Shown piece after piece: positions 54,191 to 62,404 of a stretch of DNA of 64,000 nucleotides (position 1 is its first letter; each line of letters begins with the position of its first letter). The translations under genes and the position numbers were made by a program. The DNA comes from Acetobacter aceti NBRC 14818 (GTDB lineage: Bacteria; Pseudomonadota; Alphaproteobacteria; Acetobacterales; Acetobacteraceae), in the NCBI RefSeq assembly GCF_000193495.2, contig NZ_AP023410.1:2356001-2420000 (forward strand), written 5' to 3'. Under the pieces are notes generated by a model. The model had not been told where the DNA came from, made no database searches, and was given only the letters and a program-made list of their open reading frames with translations.

Positions 54191-55099
54191 TTAACTGTTC
54201 AGCCACGGAAGTCGCTGCGGATTGAAACCTAGCGTATTCAGGGCTTTCCGGTTGCACGCGCCTGTCAGACTGTTCTGGTAATAGATGCTTTCCTTGCCCA
54301 TGAGGTGTAGGGCCTCCTGTTCGTCCAGAGTGGACGGAACATCTGCCCCGATCCAGTCTGCATAGGCCGGCAGCCATTCGGACATCTTCGTCGGTTGACT
54401 ATCAACAACGTTATAGATTCCCGCTTCTGCTGTCAGAGCTGCCACAGTTGCCTGAGCTGCATCGTCTACATGAATGAAGGAAAATACGCTGCTGCCTGCG
54501 CCGATCAGGGAAACTTCACCCTGTTCAAGATGACGGCTGAAAGCACCATCCGGCCAGTACCATGTGCCGGGGCCGTAGAAGAACCCGTAACGGAGCCCAA
54601 CACCTTCCATCGTCTCAGCACTCACAAGTCGCTTTTCCAGCGCTGCATACATGCGGGCGCTTTCGCCGATCGTGCCCGGAGCATTGATCCTTAGAGGTGA
54701 AGCCTCTGTCGCCAGATCCTCGCCGCCGTCCAGATAAAACCCGGACAACTGCTGGAGATAGCGCTGTACTCCCGAGTGCCGGGCAGCGTCGAACAGATGA
54801 CCGCCTCCCTCCAGACGCAACCTGCAGTCGGAAGCGATACGTGTGGGAAGATCGAAAGGGCTGGCAGGAAGGGAGGTCAGCTGGTCGATAACCACATCAG
54901 GATGGACTTGCTCCATAAGTGTGAAAATACCAGCCCGATCAAGCGCGTCGGCTTTCATGGGACATGCGCCGAGCCTTTTGATCGCTTCAAGGCTGTCAGG
55001 GCGATGGGCCAGTCCCCAGACTTCATGTCCGGCATCCAGCAGGCGCGTGATCAATGGTCGCCCCAGTGCGCCGCTGGCGCCAGCAACAAGAACTTTCAT
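54191..55099 (-). CDS. NAD-dependent epimerase/dehydratase family protein
   Basis: A 302-residue extended SDR protein. VLVAGASGALGRPLITRLLDAGHEV is the GxxGxxG nucleotide-binding loop; YAALEKRL corresponds to the YxxxK catalytic pair, and FSFIHVDDAAQATVAAL is typical of the family. The substrate is unknown. It is the third gene of an Rrf2-cupin-SDR set on the minus strand, 21 bases after the cupin gene, so the regulator upstream probably controls it. Confidence 0.88.
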   Translation of the reverse strand: MKVLVAGASGALGRPLITRLLDAGHEVWGLAHRPDSLEAIKRLGACPMKADALDRAGIFTLMEQVHPDVVIDQLTSLPASPFDLPTRIASDCRLRLEGGGHLFDAARHSGVQRYLQQLSGFYLDGGEDLATEASPLRINAPGTIGESARMYAALEKRLVSAETMEGVGLRYGFFYGPGTWYWPDGAFSRHLEQGEVSLIGAGSSVFSFIHVDDAAQATVAALTAEAGIYNVVDSQPTKMSEWLPAYADWIGADVPSTLDEQEALHLMGKESIYYQNSLTGACNRKALNTLGFNPQRLPWLNS

Positions 55100-55120
55100 G
55101 ATGCTTCGATATCCTTCAGT

Positions 55121-55510
55121 TCAATTTGCGGGAGACACAAAAGGCGCCGTCTTGTTCTTGACGAAAAACGCAAGAAAGCGGGCGGGCTCCGTCTGGCTGG
55201 CATTGCGTCCGACAAGATGGATATCGTCCGGTCCCTCGAAGAAGGTCTGTCCTTCTTTCAGCGTAACGGGCACCCCGCCTTTGACCTGCATGATGACGCT
55301 TCCTTTCAGCACATACACAAATACCGAGGCATTGTGCTTGTGGATCGGATCGGAATCGCCCGGCCCGTAGTCAACTGTCAGCATGGCACCCTCTTTGCCG
55401 GGAATGCCTTGCAGATCATGCGCTGTCAGAGGCGTGACTCTGGTCGCCGCATGAAGGGAATGGGTCGAGAAGCCTGCTGCTATGACACCCAGAGCAATAA
55501 ACTTACGCAT
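55121..55510 (-). CDS. Secreted cupin-domain protein
   Basis: A 129-residue protein from ATG 55510, preceded by GGAGCATC. A signal peptide (MRKFIALGVIAAGFSTHSLHA) precedes a single cupin barrel with metal-site pattern GDSDPIHKHNASVFVYVLKG and DDIHLVGRN (His residues and Glu/Gln positions). Periplasmic cupins of this size have varied roles. It lies between an Rrf2 regulator and an SDR gene in the same direction, 35 bases after the regulator stop. Confidence 0.85.
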   Translation of the reverse strand: MRKFIALGVIAAGFSTHSLHAATRVTPLTAHDLQGIPGKEGAMLTVDYGPGDSDPIHKHNASVFVYVLKGSVIMQVKGGVPVTLKEGQTFFEGPDDIHLVGRNASQTEPARFLAFFVKNKTAPFVSPAN

Positions 55511-55545
55511 ATCCGATGCTCCTGTTGCGGAAAGCTGGTGGTGAT

Positions 55546-56088
55546 TCACGGTTGACCGGATTTTCTCCGTTGCCTGACTTTGCTGGTCCGACGGGTCTGG
55601 ACACGTTCGTCGAACCATGACCGAGCCTCTCCGAAGAACGGAGGAGGGGCCTTGTTTCGAACTGATCTGGCCAGATCGGCCAGCGATGTCTCCGCCAGTT
55701 CCCGACGCATGGCCTGCTCCGCCCGCAGCATGACGCCGTGAATTCCGCAGACACCCTGCGTCGCCCATTCGGGTGGTCGTTGATCAAAAAGAACGCAGCG
55801 CCCACGGATCTCCTGACAGTTGAAAAGGCTCTTTTTGCCTTCAACCGTATCCACAACGGCCAGTACGCTTATTTCCTCGGCTGGCCGGGCGAGTCTGTAA
55901 CCGCCCTTCAGGCCTTCAGATGCGGCGAGAAACCCTGCCTTCTCCAGTCTGGGAAGCAACTTGGCGACAAACGCCGCCGGGATGTCCTGCAGCTCTGCGA
56001 GATCAAGACTGCTGGCAGGTTCAGGATTGTCGACCAGCCATAGCAGGCTGTGGAGGACGTATTCGGTGCTTGCGCCATAAAGTGACAT
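55546..56088 (-). CDS. Rrf2-family transcriptional regulator
   Basis: A 180-residue winged-helix regulator: YVLHSLLWLVDN and ELQDIPAAFVAKLLPRLEKAGFL form the DNA-binding domain, GLKGGYRLARPAEEI the wing. Three cysteines (FNCQEIRGRCVLF, then GVCGIHG) lie where Rrf2 proteins such as NsrR and IscR hold a [2Fe-2S] or [4Fe-4S] cluster, so it may sense NO or redox state. A basic C-terminal tail (about 160-180) extends beyond usual length (130-160). It probably regulates the cupin-SDR operon it heads. Confidence 0.88.
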   Translation of the reverse strand: MSLYGASTEYVLHSLLWLVDNPEPASSLDLAELQDIPAAFVAKLLPRLEKAGFLAASEGLKGGYRLARPAEEISVLAVVDTVEGKKSLFNCQEIRGRCVLFDQRPPEWATQGVCGIHGVMLRAEQAMRRELAETSLADLARSVRNKAPPPFFGEARSWFDERVQTRRTSKVRQRRKSGQP

Positions 56089-56238
56089 ACGCGGACAATA
56101 TTAGTCTGCGTTATGATTCGCAAGTCTTCATCGCGGGAGCGCTGTCGACGCAGCGATAGGGGGATAAGTGTTTGAAGGGCTCCTCTTGAGAAAAAAGCTT
56201 CTAAAGCCGGTCTTCTGTTTCCACGGATTGAAAACGCC

Positions 56239-57348
56239 TCAAACCACTCTCTCCCCACCCACAAACACCTCCGTCACATCAAACCCCTCATCCATCACCA
56301 CTAGATCGGCCCGCAGTCCCAGTGCGATGCGTCCGCGATCATGCAGGCCGAGATAGGCGGCGGGGCTGGTCGAAGTAAGGCGGCTTGCGGCGGGAAGCGA
56401 CACGCCTCCCACCGTCACAGCGTTACGCAACGCGACATCAAGCGTCAGCACGCTGCCGGCAAGCGTGCCGTCGGGAAGCCGCACAGCGCCGTCGCGGATG
56501 ACAACATCCTGCCCACCAAGCTGGCTCGGCCCTTCCGCCTGTCCGGCTCCGCGCATCGCGTCGGTCACGAACAGCAGCCGCTCGCCCATGACACGGGACG
56601 CTAGACGGAACGTGGCCGGGTGGACGTGGTGGGTGTCGAAGATCATCTCGGCATATCCGGCGTCGCTGCACATCAGCGCAGTGGCAGGGCCAGGATTGCG
56701 GCTCTGGATCGGGGCCATGGCGTTGAACAGATGGGTCGCGCCGATGGTGCCTCCGGCGGCGCAGACACGACAGATCGCCTGTTCCGTTGCTTCATAACCG
56801 GCGACGGTATGACCGAGGCTGACGCGCACACCGGCTTGTGCAAAACGACGCATGGCGGTGTCGGCGTGGTCGAGTTCCGGCGCGAGCGTGACAACGCGCA
56901 CAATGCCGGTCTCCAGCGCTTCCTCCACGCGGTCGGGCGCCGGCGGAATGGCGAACGGGGGCTGTGCGCCCAGCTTGTGCGGGCTGACGAACGGCCCTTC
57001 CAGATGCGCGCCGTGGATGACCGGACCGTTTCCCGGTGGCGCGTTTCGGGCCTCCGCAACAGCCCGCAGCGCGTCCATCACCTCTGGCCAGGGACTGGTG
57101 ATGGTGGTGGGCAGGATGGTCGTGGTGCCGTGCGTCAGATGGAAGCGCGACAGACGGTGAATGGCTGCGACTCCATCCATGGTGTCGGCCCCGTCGCCGC
57201 CGTGAACGTGTCCATCGATAAAGCCCGGCAGGATGAAGCGCCGCCCCGCATCGGGACGCGGCGTGACCGACTGGATGCCGGTTTCGTCGAAAACCACCTC
57301 ACCGGAAACAACGCGATCAGGAAGAACGATCTGGCCGGTCAGTTTCAT
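56239..57348 (-). CDS. nagA: N-acetylglucosamine-6-phosphate deacetylase
   Basis: A 369-residue amidohydrolase from ATG 57348 (MKLTGQIVLPDR). LPGFIDGHVHGGDGADTMDG, HGAHLEGPFV (metal Glu), SLGHTVAGYEA, GATHLFNAMAP and LFVTDAMRGAG are the NagA signatures. It deacetylates GlcNAc-6-phosphate in amino-sugar recycling. No nagB or transporter is adjacent, so it is an isolated gene here. Length fits the family (about 380). Confidence 0.94.
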   Translation of the reverse strand: MKLTGQIVLPDRVVSGEVVFDETGIQSVTPRPDAGRRFILPGFIDGHVHGGDGADTMDGVAAIHRLSRFHLTHGTTTILPTTITSPWPEVMDALRAVAEARNAPPGNGPVIHGAHLEGPFVSPHKLGAQPPFAIPPAPDRVEEALETGIVRVVTLAPELDHADTAMRRFAQAGVRVSLGHTVAGYEATEQAICRVCAAGGTIGATHLFNAMAPIQSRNPGPATALMCSDAGYAEMIFDTHHVHPATFRLASRVMGERLLFVTDAMRGAGQAEGPSQLGGQDVVIRDGAVRLPDGTLAGSVLTLDVALRNAVTVGGVSLPAASRLTSTSPAAYLGLHDRGRIALGLRADLVVMDEGFDVTEVFVGGERVV

Positions 57349-57432
57349 GGTGGATGGTCTTTCAGTTGCCGGAAGGAACCTTTGGGATATGGCGCAGACT
57401 TCCAGCCGGCAACCGGAAGTCAATCAACATGA

Positions 57433-57512
57433 AAAAGTTTTTGGTGAAGCTTTTTCCAAAAAGCTTCAAAGCCCATCGCCTTTTTAAAAAAAGGCGGCAC
57501 CCAAAAACTTTT
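57433..57512 (+). repeat. Nested palindromic intergenic repeat, copy 4
   Basis: AAAAGTTTTTGG and CCAAAAACTTTT are outer arms. Inside are GAAGCTTTTTCCAAAAAGCTTC and CGCCTTTTTAAAAAAAGGCG. It lies upstream of nagA and touches the stop of the next minus-strand gene. Confidence 0.85.
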
Positions 57513-57945
57513 ACTGATCCCCCATGAAGTTCTTCCACGCACTCCCCTGCGGACGCGTCAGCACGACATGAGCCCGGCAGTTCGGCGTGCCGTAGACGCC
57601 AACAATGGTGTCGCCGTCAGGGTGTCCTTCGAACACCATCGGCAGGGGACGGTCTTTCATGTCCTTGAGCAGGAGCTGGGCATGAAAGCGCTTGTGATCC
57701 TTGTCCGGCACACCGCGCAGCACCAGCGTGCCGGTGCCGGGCGCAAAGAACAGCCTTTCAGACCGGACCTGCAATACGGATTGCGCCTTGTCAGGGCAGG
57801 AGCCCTTGTCGGTTACCAGCGTCCCGATCCAGTCGCCGAGCGGATCATCCTGTGCGGAGGCAAGGGCGGGCGAAGTCGCACCACCGAACAGCAGTCCCCC
57901 GACCAGCAGATGGGCGCGAAGCGTGTGTGAAACGGAAAAGCGCAT
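57511..57945 (-). CDS. Secreted hypothetical protein
   Basis: A 144-residue protein with a signal peptide (about 1-30, ending PALASA). The mature part holds two cysteines (DKGSCPDKAQSVLQV and GTPNCRAHVVL), probably disulfide-bonded, and a beta-rich pattern (LGDWIGTLVTDKG). I do not recognise a family. It is divergent from guaA. Confidence 0.7.
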   Translation of the reverse strand: MRFSVSHTLRAHLLVGGLLFGGATSPALASAQDDPLGDWIGTLVTDKGSCPDKAQSVLQVRSERLFFAPGTGTLVLRGVPDKDHKRFHAQLLLKDMKDRPLPMVFEGHPDGDTIVGVYGTPNCRAHVVLTRPQGSAWKNFMGDQ

Positions 57946-58098
57946 GAACGAGACCTCTGGCTGATACGGGTTGCAGATGTCATCCTAACCCAAATATGCG
58001 GGAAACGGGTGACGTCGGCGCACGCTCGTCCTATACCGCGCCAAAAGCATGCTGCAATGTAGCACGTCACCCCGCTGCCGTGCCTTAAGGAGCCCTTC

Positions 58099-59700
58099 AT
58101 GTCCGCCAAAGATCAGGACGCCGCCACACCCGCCCTCGACGCCTCCCTGCACGCCGATCGGATCCTGATCCTTGATTTCGGCTCACAGGTGACGCAGCTC
58201 ATCGCCCGCCGCGTGCGCGAAAGCGGTGTTTACTGCGAAATCTGGCCGTTTACGGCGAGCGAGGAGCGCATCCGCAAGTTTGCTCCGCGTGGCATCATCC
58301 TGTCGGGTGGCCCGGCCAGCGTGCATGACGAGGGTGCACCGACCATCCCGGACGTGGTGTTCGCGCTGAACGTGCCGGTGCTCGGCATCTGCTACGGCCA
58401 GCAGGCCATGTGCAACCAGCTTGGCGGCAAGGTCGAAGGTTCGGACCACCGCGAGTTCGGTCGCGCCTTTGTTGACATCACCGAGGACTGCGCCCTGTTC
58501 CGTGGCGCATGGGCGCGTGGTGGCCGCGAGCAAGTCTGGATGAGCCACGGTGACCGCGTGACGAAGCTGCCACCGGGCTTCCGCGCCGTGGCGACGTCCG
58601 AGGGCGCGCCGTTTGCCGTAATCGCCGATGAAGGCCGTCGTATGTATGGCGTGCAGTTCCACCCGGAAGTGGTTCACACGCCGCACGGCGCAGCACTGCT
58701 GAAGAACTTCACGCACAACGTCGCGGGCTGCACCGGCACATGGACGATGGCGCGTTTCCGCGATGTCGAGATCGAGAAGATCCGTCAGCAGGTAGGCGAC
58801 AAGCGGGTGATCTGCGGCCTGTCCGGTGGCGTGGATTCCTCTGTCGCCGCCGTGCTGATCCATCAGGCGATCGGCGACCAGCTCACCTGCATCTTCGTCG
58901 ATCACGGCATGCTCCGTGCGGGTGAAGCCGAGGAAGTGGTCAAGACGTTCCGTGGTCAGTTCAACATCAAGCTGATTCATCGCGACGCATCCGACATGTT
59001 CCTCAAGGCGCTGGAAGGCGTCACGGACCCGGAGATCAAGCGCAAGACCATCGGACGTCTGTTTATCGAGGTGTTCGAGGAAGAGGCCGCCAAGATCGGT
59101 GGCGCGGACTTCCTTGCGCAGGGCACGCTCTATCCGGATGTGATCGAGAGCGTCAGCTTCACGGGCGGTCCGTCCGTCACCATCAAGTCGCACCACAATG
59201 TTGGTGGTCTGCCCGAGCGCATGAACATGAAGCTCGTCGAGCCGCTGCGTGAGCTGTTCAAGGACGAGGTCCGCGATCTTGGCCGCGAACTTGATATTCC
59301 GGAAAGTATCGTTGGTCGTCACCCGTTCCCCGGACCGGGTCTGGCCATCCGTATCCCGAGCGACAGCATCACCCGCGAGAAGCTGGACCTGCTGCGCAAG
59401 GCGGATTCCATCTATCTGGAAGAGATCCGCAACGCAGGTCTTTATGACGCCATCTGGCAGGCCTTCGCCGTGTTGCTCCCGGTCCGCACCGTCGGCGTGA
59501 TGGGCGATGGGCGCACTTACGATCAGGCTGTGGCGTTGCGTGCCGTCACCAGCACGGACGGCATGACGGCGGATGTGTATCCGTTCGACATGGGCTTCCT
59601 GAACCGCGTGGCGAGCCGCATCGTCAACGAGGTGCGTGGCATTAACCGCGTGACATATGACATCACGTCCAAGCCGCCGGGCACGATTGAGTGGGAGTGA
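58099..59700 (+). CDS. guaA: GMP synthase (glutamine-hydrolysing)
   Basis: A 533-residue two-domain enzyme converting XMP to GMP. The N-terminal class I glutamine amidotransferase has [10 protein letters not shown] (Cys nucleophile) and [12 protein letters not shown] (His-Glu). The C-terminal ATP-pyrophosphatase domain has [15 protein letters not shown] (P-loop) and the dimerisation region ending PPGTIEWE. The sequence is complete and highly conserved. It is followed by a strong terminator. Confidence 0.97.
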   Translation: MSAKDQDAATPALDASLHADRILILDFGSQVTQLIARRVRESGVYCEIWPFTASEERIRKFAPRGIILSGGPASVHDEGAPTIPDVVFALNVPVLGICYGQQAMCNQLGGKVEGSDHREFGRAFVDITEDCALFRGAWARGGREQVWMSHGDRVTKLPPGFRAVATSEGAPFAVIADEGRRMYGVQFHPEVVHTPHGAALLKNFTHNVAGCTGTWTMARFRDVEIEKIRQQVGDKRVICGLSGGVDSSVAAVLIHQAIGDQLTCIFVDHGMLRAGEAEEVVKTFRGQFNIKLIHRDASDMFLKALEGVTDPEIKRKTIGRLFIEVFEEEAAKIGGADFLAQGTLYPDVIESVSFTGGPSVTIKSHHNVGGLPERMNMKLVEPLRELFKDEVRDLGRELDIPESIVGRHPFPGPGLAIRIPSDSITREKLDLLRKADSIYLEEIRNAGLYDAIWQAFAVLLPVRTVGVMGDGRTYDQAVALRAVTSTDGMTADVYPFDMGFLNRVASRIVNEVRGINRVTYDITSKPPGTIEWE

Positions 59701-59747
59701 TCCCGCGTCTGGCATAGGGTGGTATCAGCCGACATGAAAGTACCTTC

Positions 59748-59773
59748 AAGCCCGCAGAGATGCGGGCTTTTTT
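59748..59773 (+). terminator. Terminator after guaA
   Basis: AAGCCCGCA and TGCGGGCTT pair around GAGA, followed by TTTTTTG. Confidence 0.93.
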
Positions 59774-59779
59774 GTGAGG

Positions 59780-60028
59780 ATGAAGGTGATAGAGCCTCTG
59801 GGGCATTCGGTTACGGCGGCTGCCAATGCACCGGGCGTGACACGTGCGGACCTGTCAGCGCTTTTAAATGGACGCGCAGACCTGTCACCGGACATGGCGA
59901 TCCGCCTCGAGAAAGCTTTTGGCGTCTCGATCGAAACTCTCATGCAGGTGCAGAACAGCTTCGATATTTCCGCGGCGCGCAAACGAGCCGGAGACATCAA
60001 GGTCGTTCGCTGCAGGGGCGTAGAATGA
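59780..60028 (+). CDS. HigA-like XRE antitoxin, N-terminally short, no toxin partner
   Basis: An 82-residue XRE helix-turn-helix protein (ATG 59780; GTG 59774 also in frame). VIEPLGHSVTAAANAPGVTRADLSALLNGRADLSPDMAIRLEKAF is the HigA core. The usual PPHPGxxLREDxL N-terminus is missing, right where the guaA terminator ends. No higB-like toxin lies upstream or downstream. It may be a remnant or a solitary regulator next to the type III restriction-modification genes. Confidence 0.75.
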   Translation: MKVIEPLGHSVTAAANAPGVTRADLSALLNGRADLSPDMAIRLEKAFGVSIETLMQVQNSFDISAARKRAGDIKVVRCRGVE

Positions 60029-60353
60029 GGCTTTTACGGAATAGGGGCCATGAGCGTGTGATTGACCCGTGGCATAACTGGCTTCGACAGATTGTCCACG
60101 AAAAACCGATGATTTCTCAAAAATACGTACCCTCCTGCTCGTTGTCAGTGGATCACAGCACGGCAAGAAACCTCGGTGACTTTGTGACACATCGGGCACA
60201 CGATGAGGGACCGTTCAGGACACCAACCTGGCATGCCAGCTTACCGAAAACATCTTGTGGAAAACAAAAACCTTTTTTCATAACCAGAGGAAATATGAAA
60301 CGGATACTTCCTCCGGTCGCTGGATATGTAAAGTTGAAGGGTGGAGCCAGTTG
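60029..60353. other. Gene-free region upstream of the type III modification gene
   Basis: No supportable coding region is seen between the HigA-like gene and mod. The frame extending mod upstream to 60255 has no conserved residues. It should contain the mod promoter; none stands out. Confidence 0.5.
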
Positions 60354-62291
60354 ATGAGTGAGGGTCTCAACAAGATGAAAAAAATCAGGAAGGGTAATGC
60401 ACTCACGCAGAGCAGGAATCTGATCGAAGAGAACATCGTCCGTCTGATGGAGATTTTTCCAGACCTGCTCGTGGAAGATGGTGATGGCGGCTATGCTGTT
60501 GATGTCGAGCGTCTCAAGCAACTCGTTGGTGATGCGACACTCTCGTCTGCTGACGAAAAATACGGGCTATCCTGGCACGGAAAGCGCCGGGCCCGACAGA
60601 TTGCGTTGACTCCCTCGACCGGAACGCTTTTGCCGTGTCCCGATGAGAGCGTCGATTGGCAAGACACGCGCAATCTTCTGATCGAAGGCGATAACCTCGA
60701 AGTCCTCAAGCTTTTGCAGAAGAGCTATAATCGTAAAATCAAAGCTATATACATAGATCCGCCTTACAACACGGGACGGAACCTGATCTATCCGAATGAT
60801 TATCAGGATGGTGTCCGGACCTATCTGGAAGTGACGGGTCAGGTTGACGGCGTCAACAAACTTCAAAGCAATCCGGAGTCAGGCGGGCGATTTCATACCA
60901 ACTGGCTTTCCATGATCTATCCGCGCCTGCAACTGGCACGGAATCTGCTGGCTCCGGATGGCGTCCTCATCGTGACCATTGACGATAATGAGGTCAGCCA
61001 GCTTGGCGTTATCCTGCGGGAAGTTTTTGAAGAAGGGAATTTCGATCACGTCTGTGTTCCTGTCATTCACAATCCGCGAGGAGTGCAGGGCAAGAATTTC
61101 TCTTACGTTCATGAATATGCCTATTTTGTTTATCCTGCGGGAACCAAGGCGATCTGTGATCGCAGGATTGATGACGCGGACGTTGACTGGTCTCACTTCC
61201 GGAACTGGGGCTCCGAGTCAGAGCGGACCGACGCGAAGAACTGTTTTTATCCTGTCATGGTCAAGGATGATGTCATCGTTGGTTTCGGGGATGTGTGCCC
61301 GGATGATTTCCATCCAAAACAAACCGAGGTGATCGACGGTATTTCCTACGTTTATCCCATCGACAAGGCTGGAGTGGAACGTAAATGGCGCTATGCCCGT
61401 CAGTCGGTCGAGACTATTGCGTCAATGCTTCGCGCCAGAAAAACAAAATATGGATATGAAATCGAGCTTGGCAAAACCTTTGGCCTCTATCGGACCCTCT
61501 GGAATGACAAGCGCTACGACGCGAATGAATACGGGACTGGTCTGGTCGGTGATCTGGTACCGGACTCCCCATTCACTTTCCCGAAAAGCATGTGGGCTGT
61601 CTACGACAGTCTGCTGGCAGCGACAGGAAATGACCCGAACGCTGTGATTCTGGACTTTTTCGCGGGGAGTGGCACCACTGGCCAGGCCGTGATGGAATTA
61701 AACAAGGAGACAGGTGGAAATCGCCGGTTCATCCTCGTTCAATTGCCGGAACCTGTTGATGGAAACAAAAAGTTTCCGACGATCTTTGAAGTCACAAAGG
61801 CGCGCGTCAAGGCGGCAGGAGAACAGATCAAGGCCGGATCTCCGATGTTCAAAGGCGATGTGGGTTTTCGTGTTTTCAAGCTTGCCTCCTCCAATATTCG
61901 TGCGTGGGAGCCTGAACCGAACGATCTCGAGGGTACTTTGCTCGCCAATACCGAACATCTTGTGCCGGGCCGCACTGATCTGGACGTGCTCTATGAGCTG
62001 CTGCTCAAGCTGGGTCTCGATCTGTGCGTTCCCATTGAGAAGAAGAATATTGCCGGAAAGACCGTCTATTTCATCGGCGGGGGGACGTTGATCGTCTGCC
62101 TTGCTGACGGCCTCACCAGAGACACTGTTGAAGCCGTTGCTACCGGCATTGTTGCATGGAAGAAAAAGCTGGCTCCCACTGATGCTACCCGTATTGTATT
62201 CAAGGATTCCGGTTTCGCTGATGACGTAGCCAAGACCAACATGGCGGCAATTCTCAATCAGAGCGGTATTCGCGATGTGAGGAGCCTGTAA
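60354..62291 (+). CDS. mod: Type III restriction-modification system methyltransferase (Mod)
   Basis: A 645-residue beta-class DNA methyltransferase. The catalytic motif IV IDPPYNTG (Asp135) comes before the SAM-binding motif I DFFAGSGTTGQAV (about 434-446), the order of type III Mod subunits; target recognition lies between. ATG 60354 has GGAG upstream. Mod methylates adenine in a short asymmetric site and forms a complex with Res. The stop TAA overlaps an ATG of a 37-codon frame (TAATG) leading to res. Confidence 0.95.
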   Translation: MSEGLNKMKKIRKGNALTQSRNLIEENIVRLMEIFPDLLVEDGDGGYAVDVERLKQLVGDATLSSADEKYGLSWHGKRRARQIALTPSTGTLLPCPDESVDWQDTRNLLIEGDNLEVLKLLQKSYNRKIKAIYIDPPYNTGRNLIYPNDYQDGVRTYLEVTGQVDGVNKLQSNPESGGRFHTNWLSMIYPRLQLARNLLAPDGVLIVTIDDNEVSQLGVILREVFEEGNFDHVCVPVIHNPRGVQGKNFSYVHEYAYFVYPAGTKAICDRRIDDADVDWSHFRNWGSESERTDAKNCFYPVMVKDDVIVGFGDVCPDDFHPKQTEVIDGISYVYPIDKAGVERKWRYARQSVETIASMLRARKTKYGYEIELGKTFGLYRTLWNDKRYDANEYGTGLVGDLVPDSPFTFPKSMWAVYDSLLAATGNDPNAVILDFFAGSGTTGQAVMELNKETGGNRRFILVQLPEPVDGNKKFPTIFEVTKARVKAAGEQIKAGSPMFKGDVGFRVFKLASSNIRAWEPEPNDLEGTLLANTEHLVPGRTDLDVLYELLLKLGLDLCVPIEKKNIAGKTVYFIGGGTLIVCLADGLTRDTVEAVATGIVAWKKKLAPTDATRIVFKDSGFADDVAKTNMAAILNQSGIRDVRSL

Positions 62292-62404
62292 TGAACGCGG
62301 AGAGTTTCACCGTTTTTGTCTGCAGCTCCAGTGTGGCCGCAACGCGCCTACGCATGCAGTGTCTATCCGTGTGCGTTCTGCCCATCACGGAAGCGCAGGC
62401 ATGA
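62291..62404 (+). CDS. Possible 37-codon linker ORF between mod and res
   Basis: ATG 62291 overlaps the mod stop, and the TGA at 62402-62404 overlaps the res ATG at 62401 (ATGA). The 37-residue frame (MNAESFTVFVCSSSVAATRL onward) has no known motif. Its exact coupling at both ends suggests it could relay ribosomes from mod to res, but it may be chance. Confidence 0.3.
   Translation: MNAESFTVFVCSSSVAATRLRMQCLSVCVLPITEAQA

Noticed and set aside
58183-59715. 510-codon open frame on the minus strand
   Set aside because: It lies antisense to the whole of guaA and arises from GC-rich codon structure; no domain or ribosome binding site supports it.
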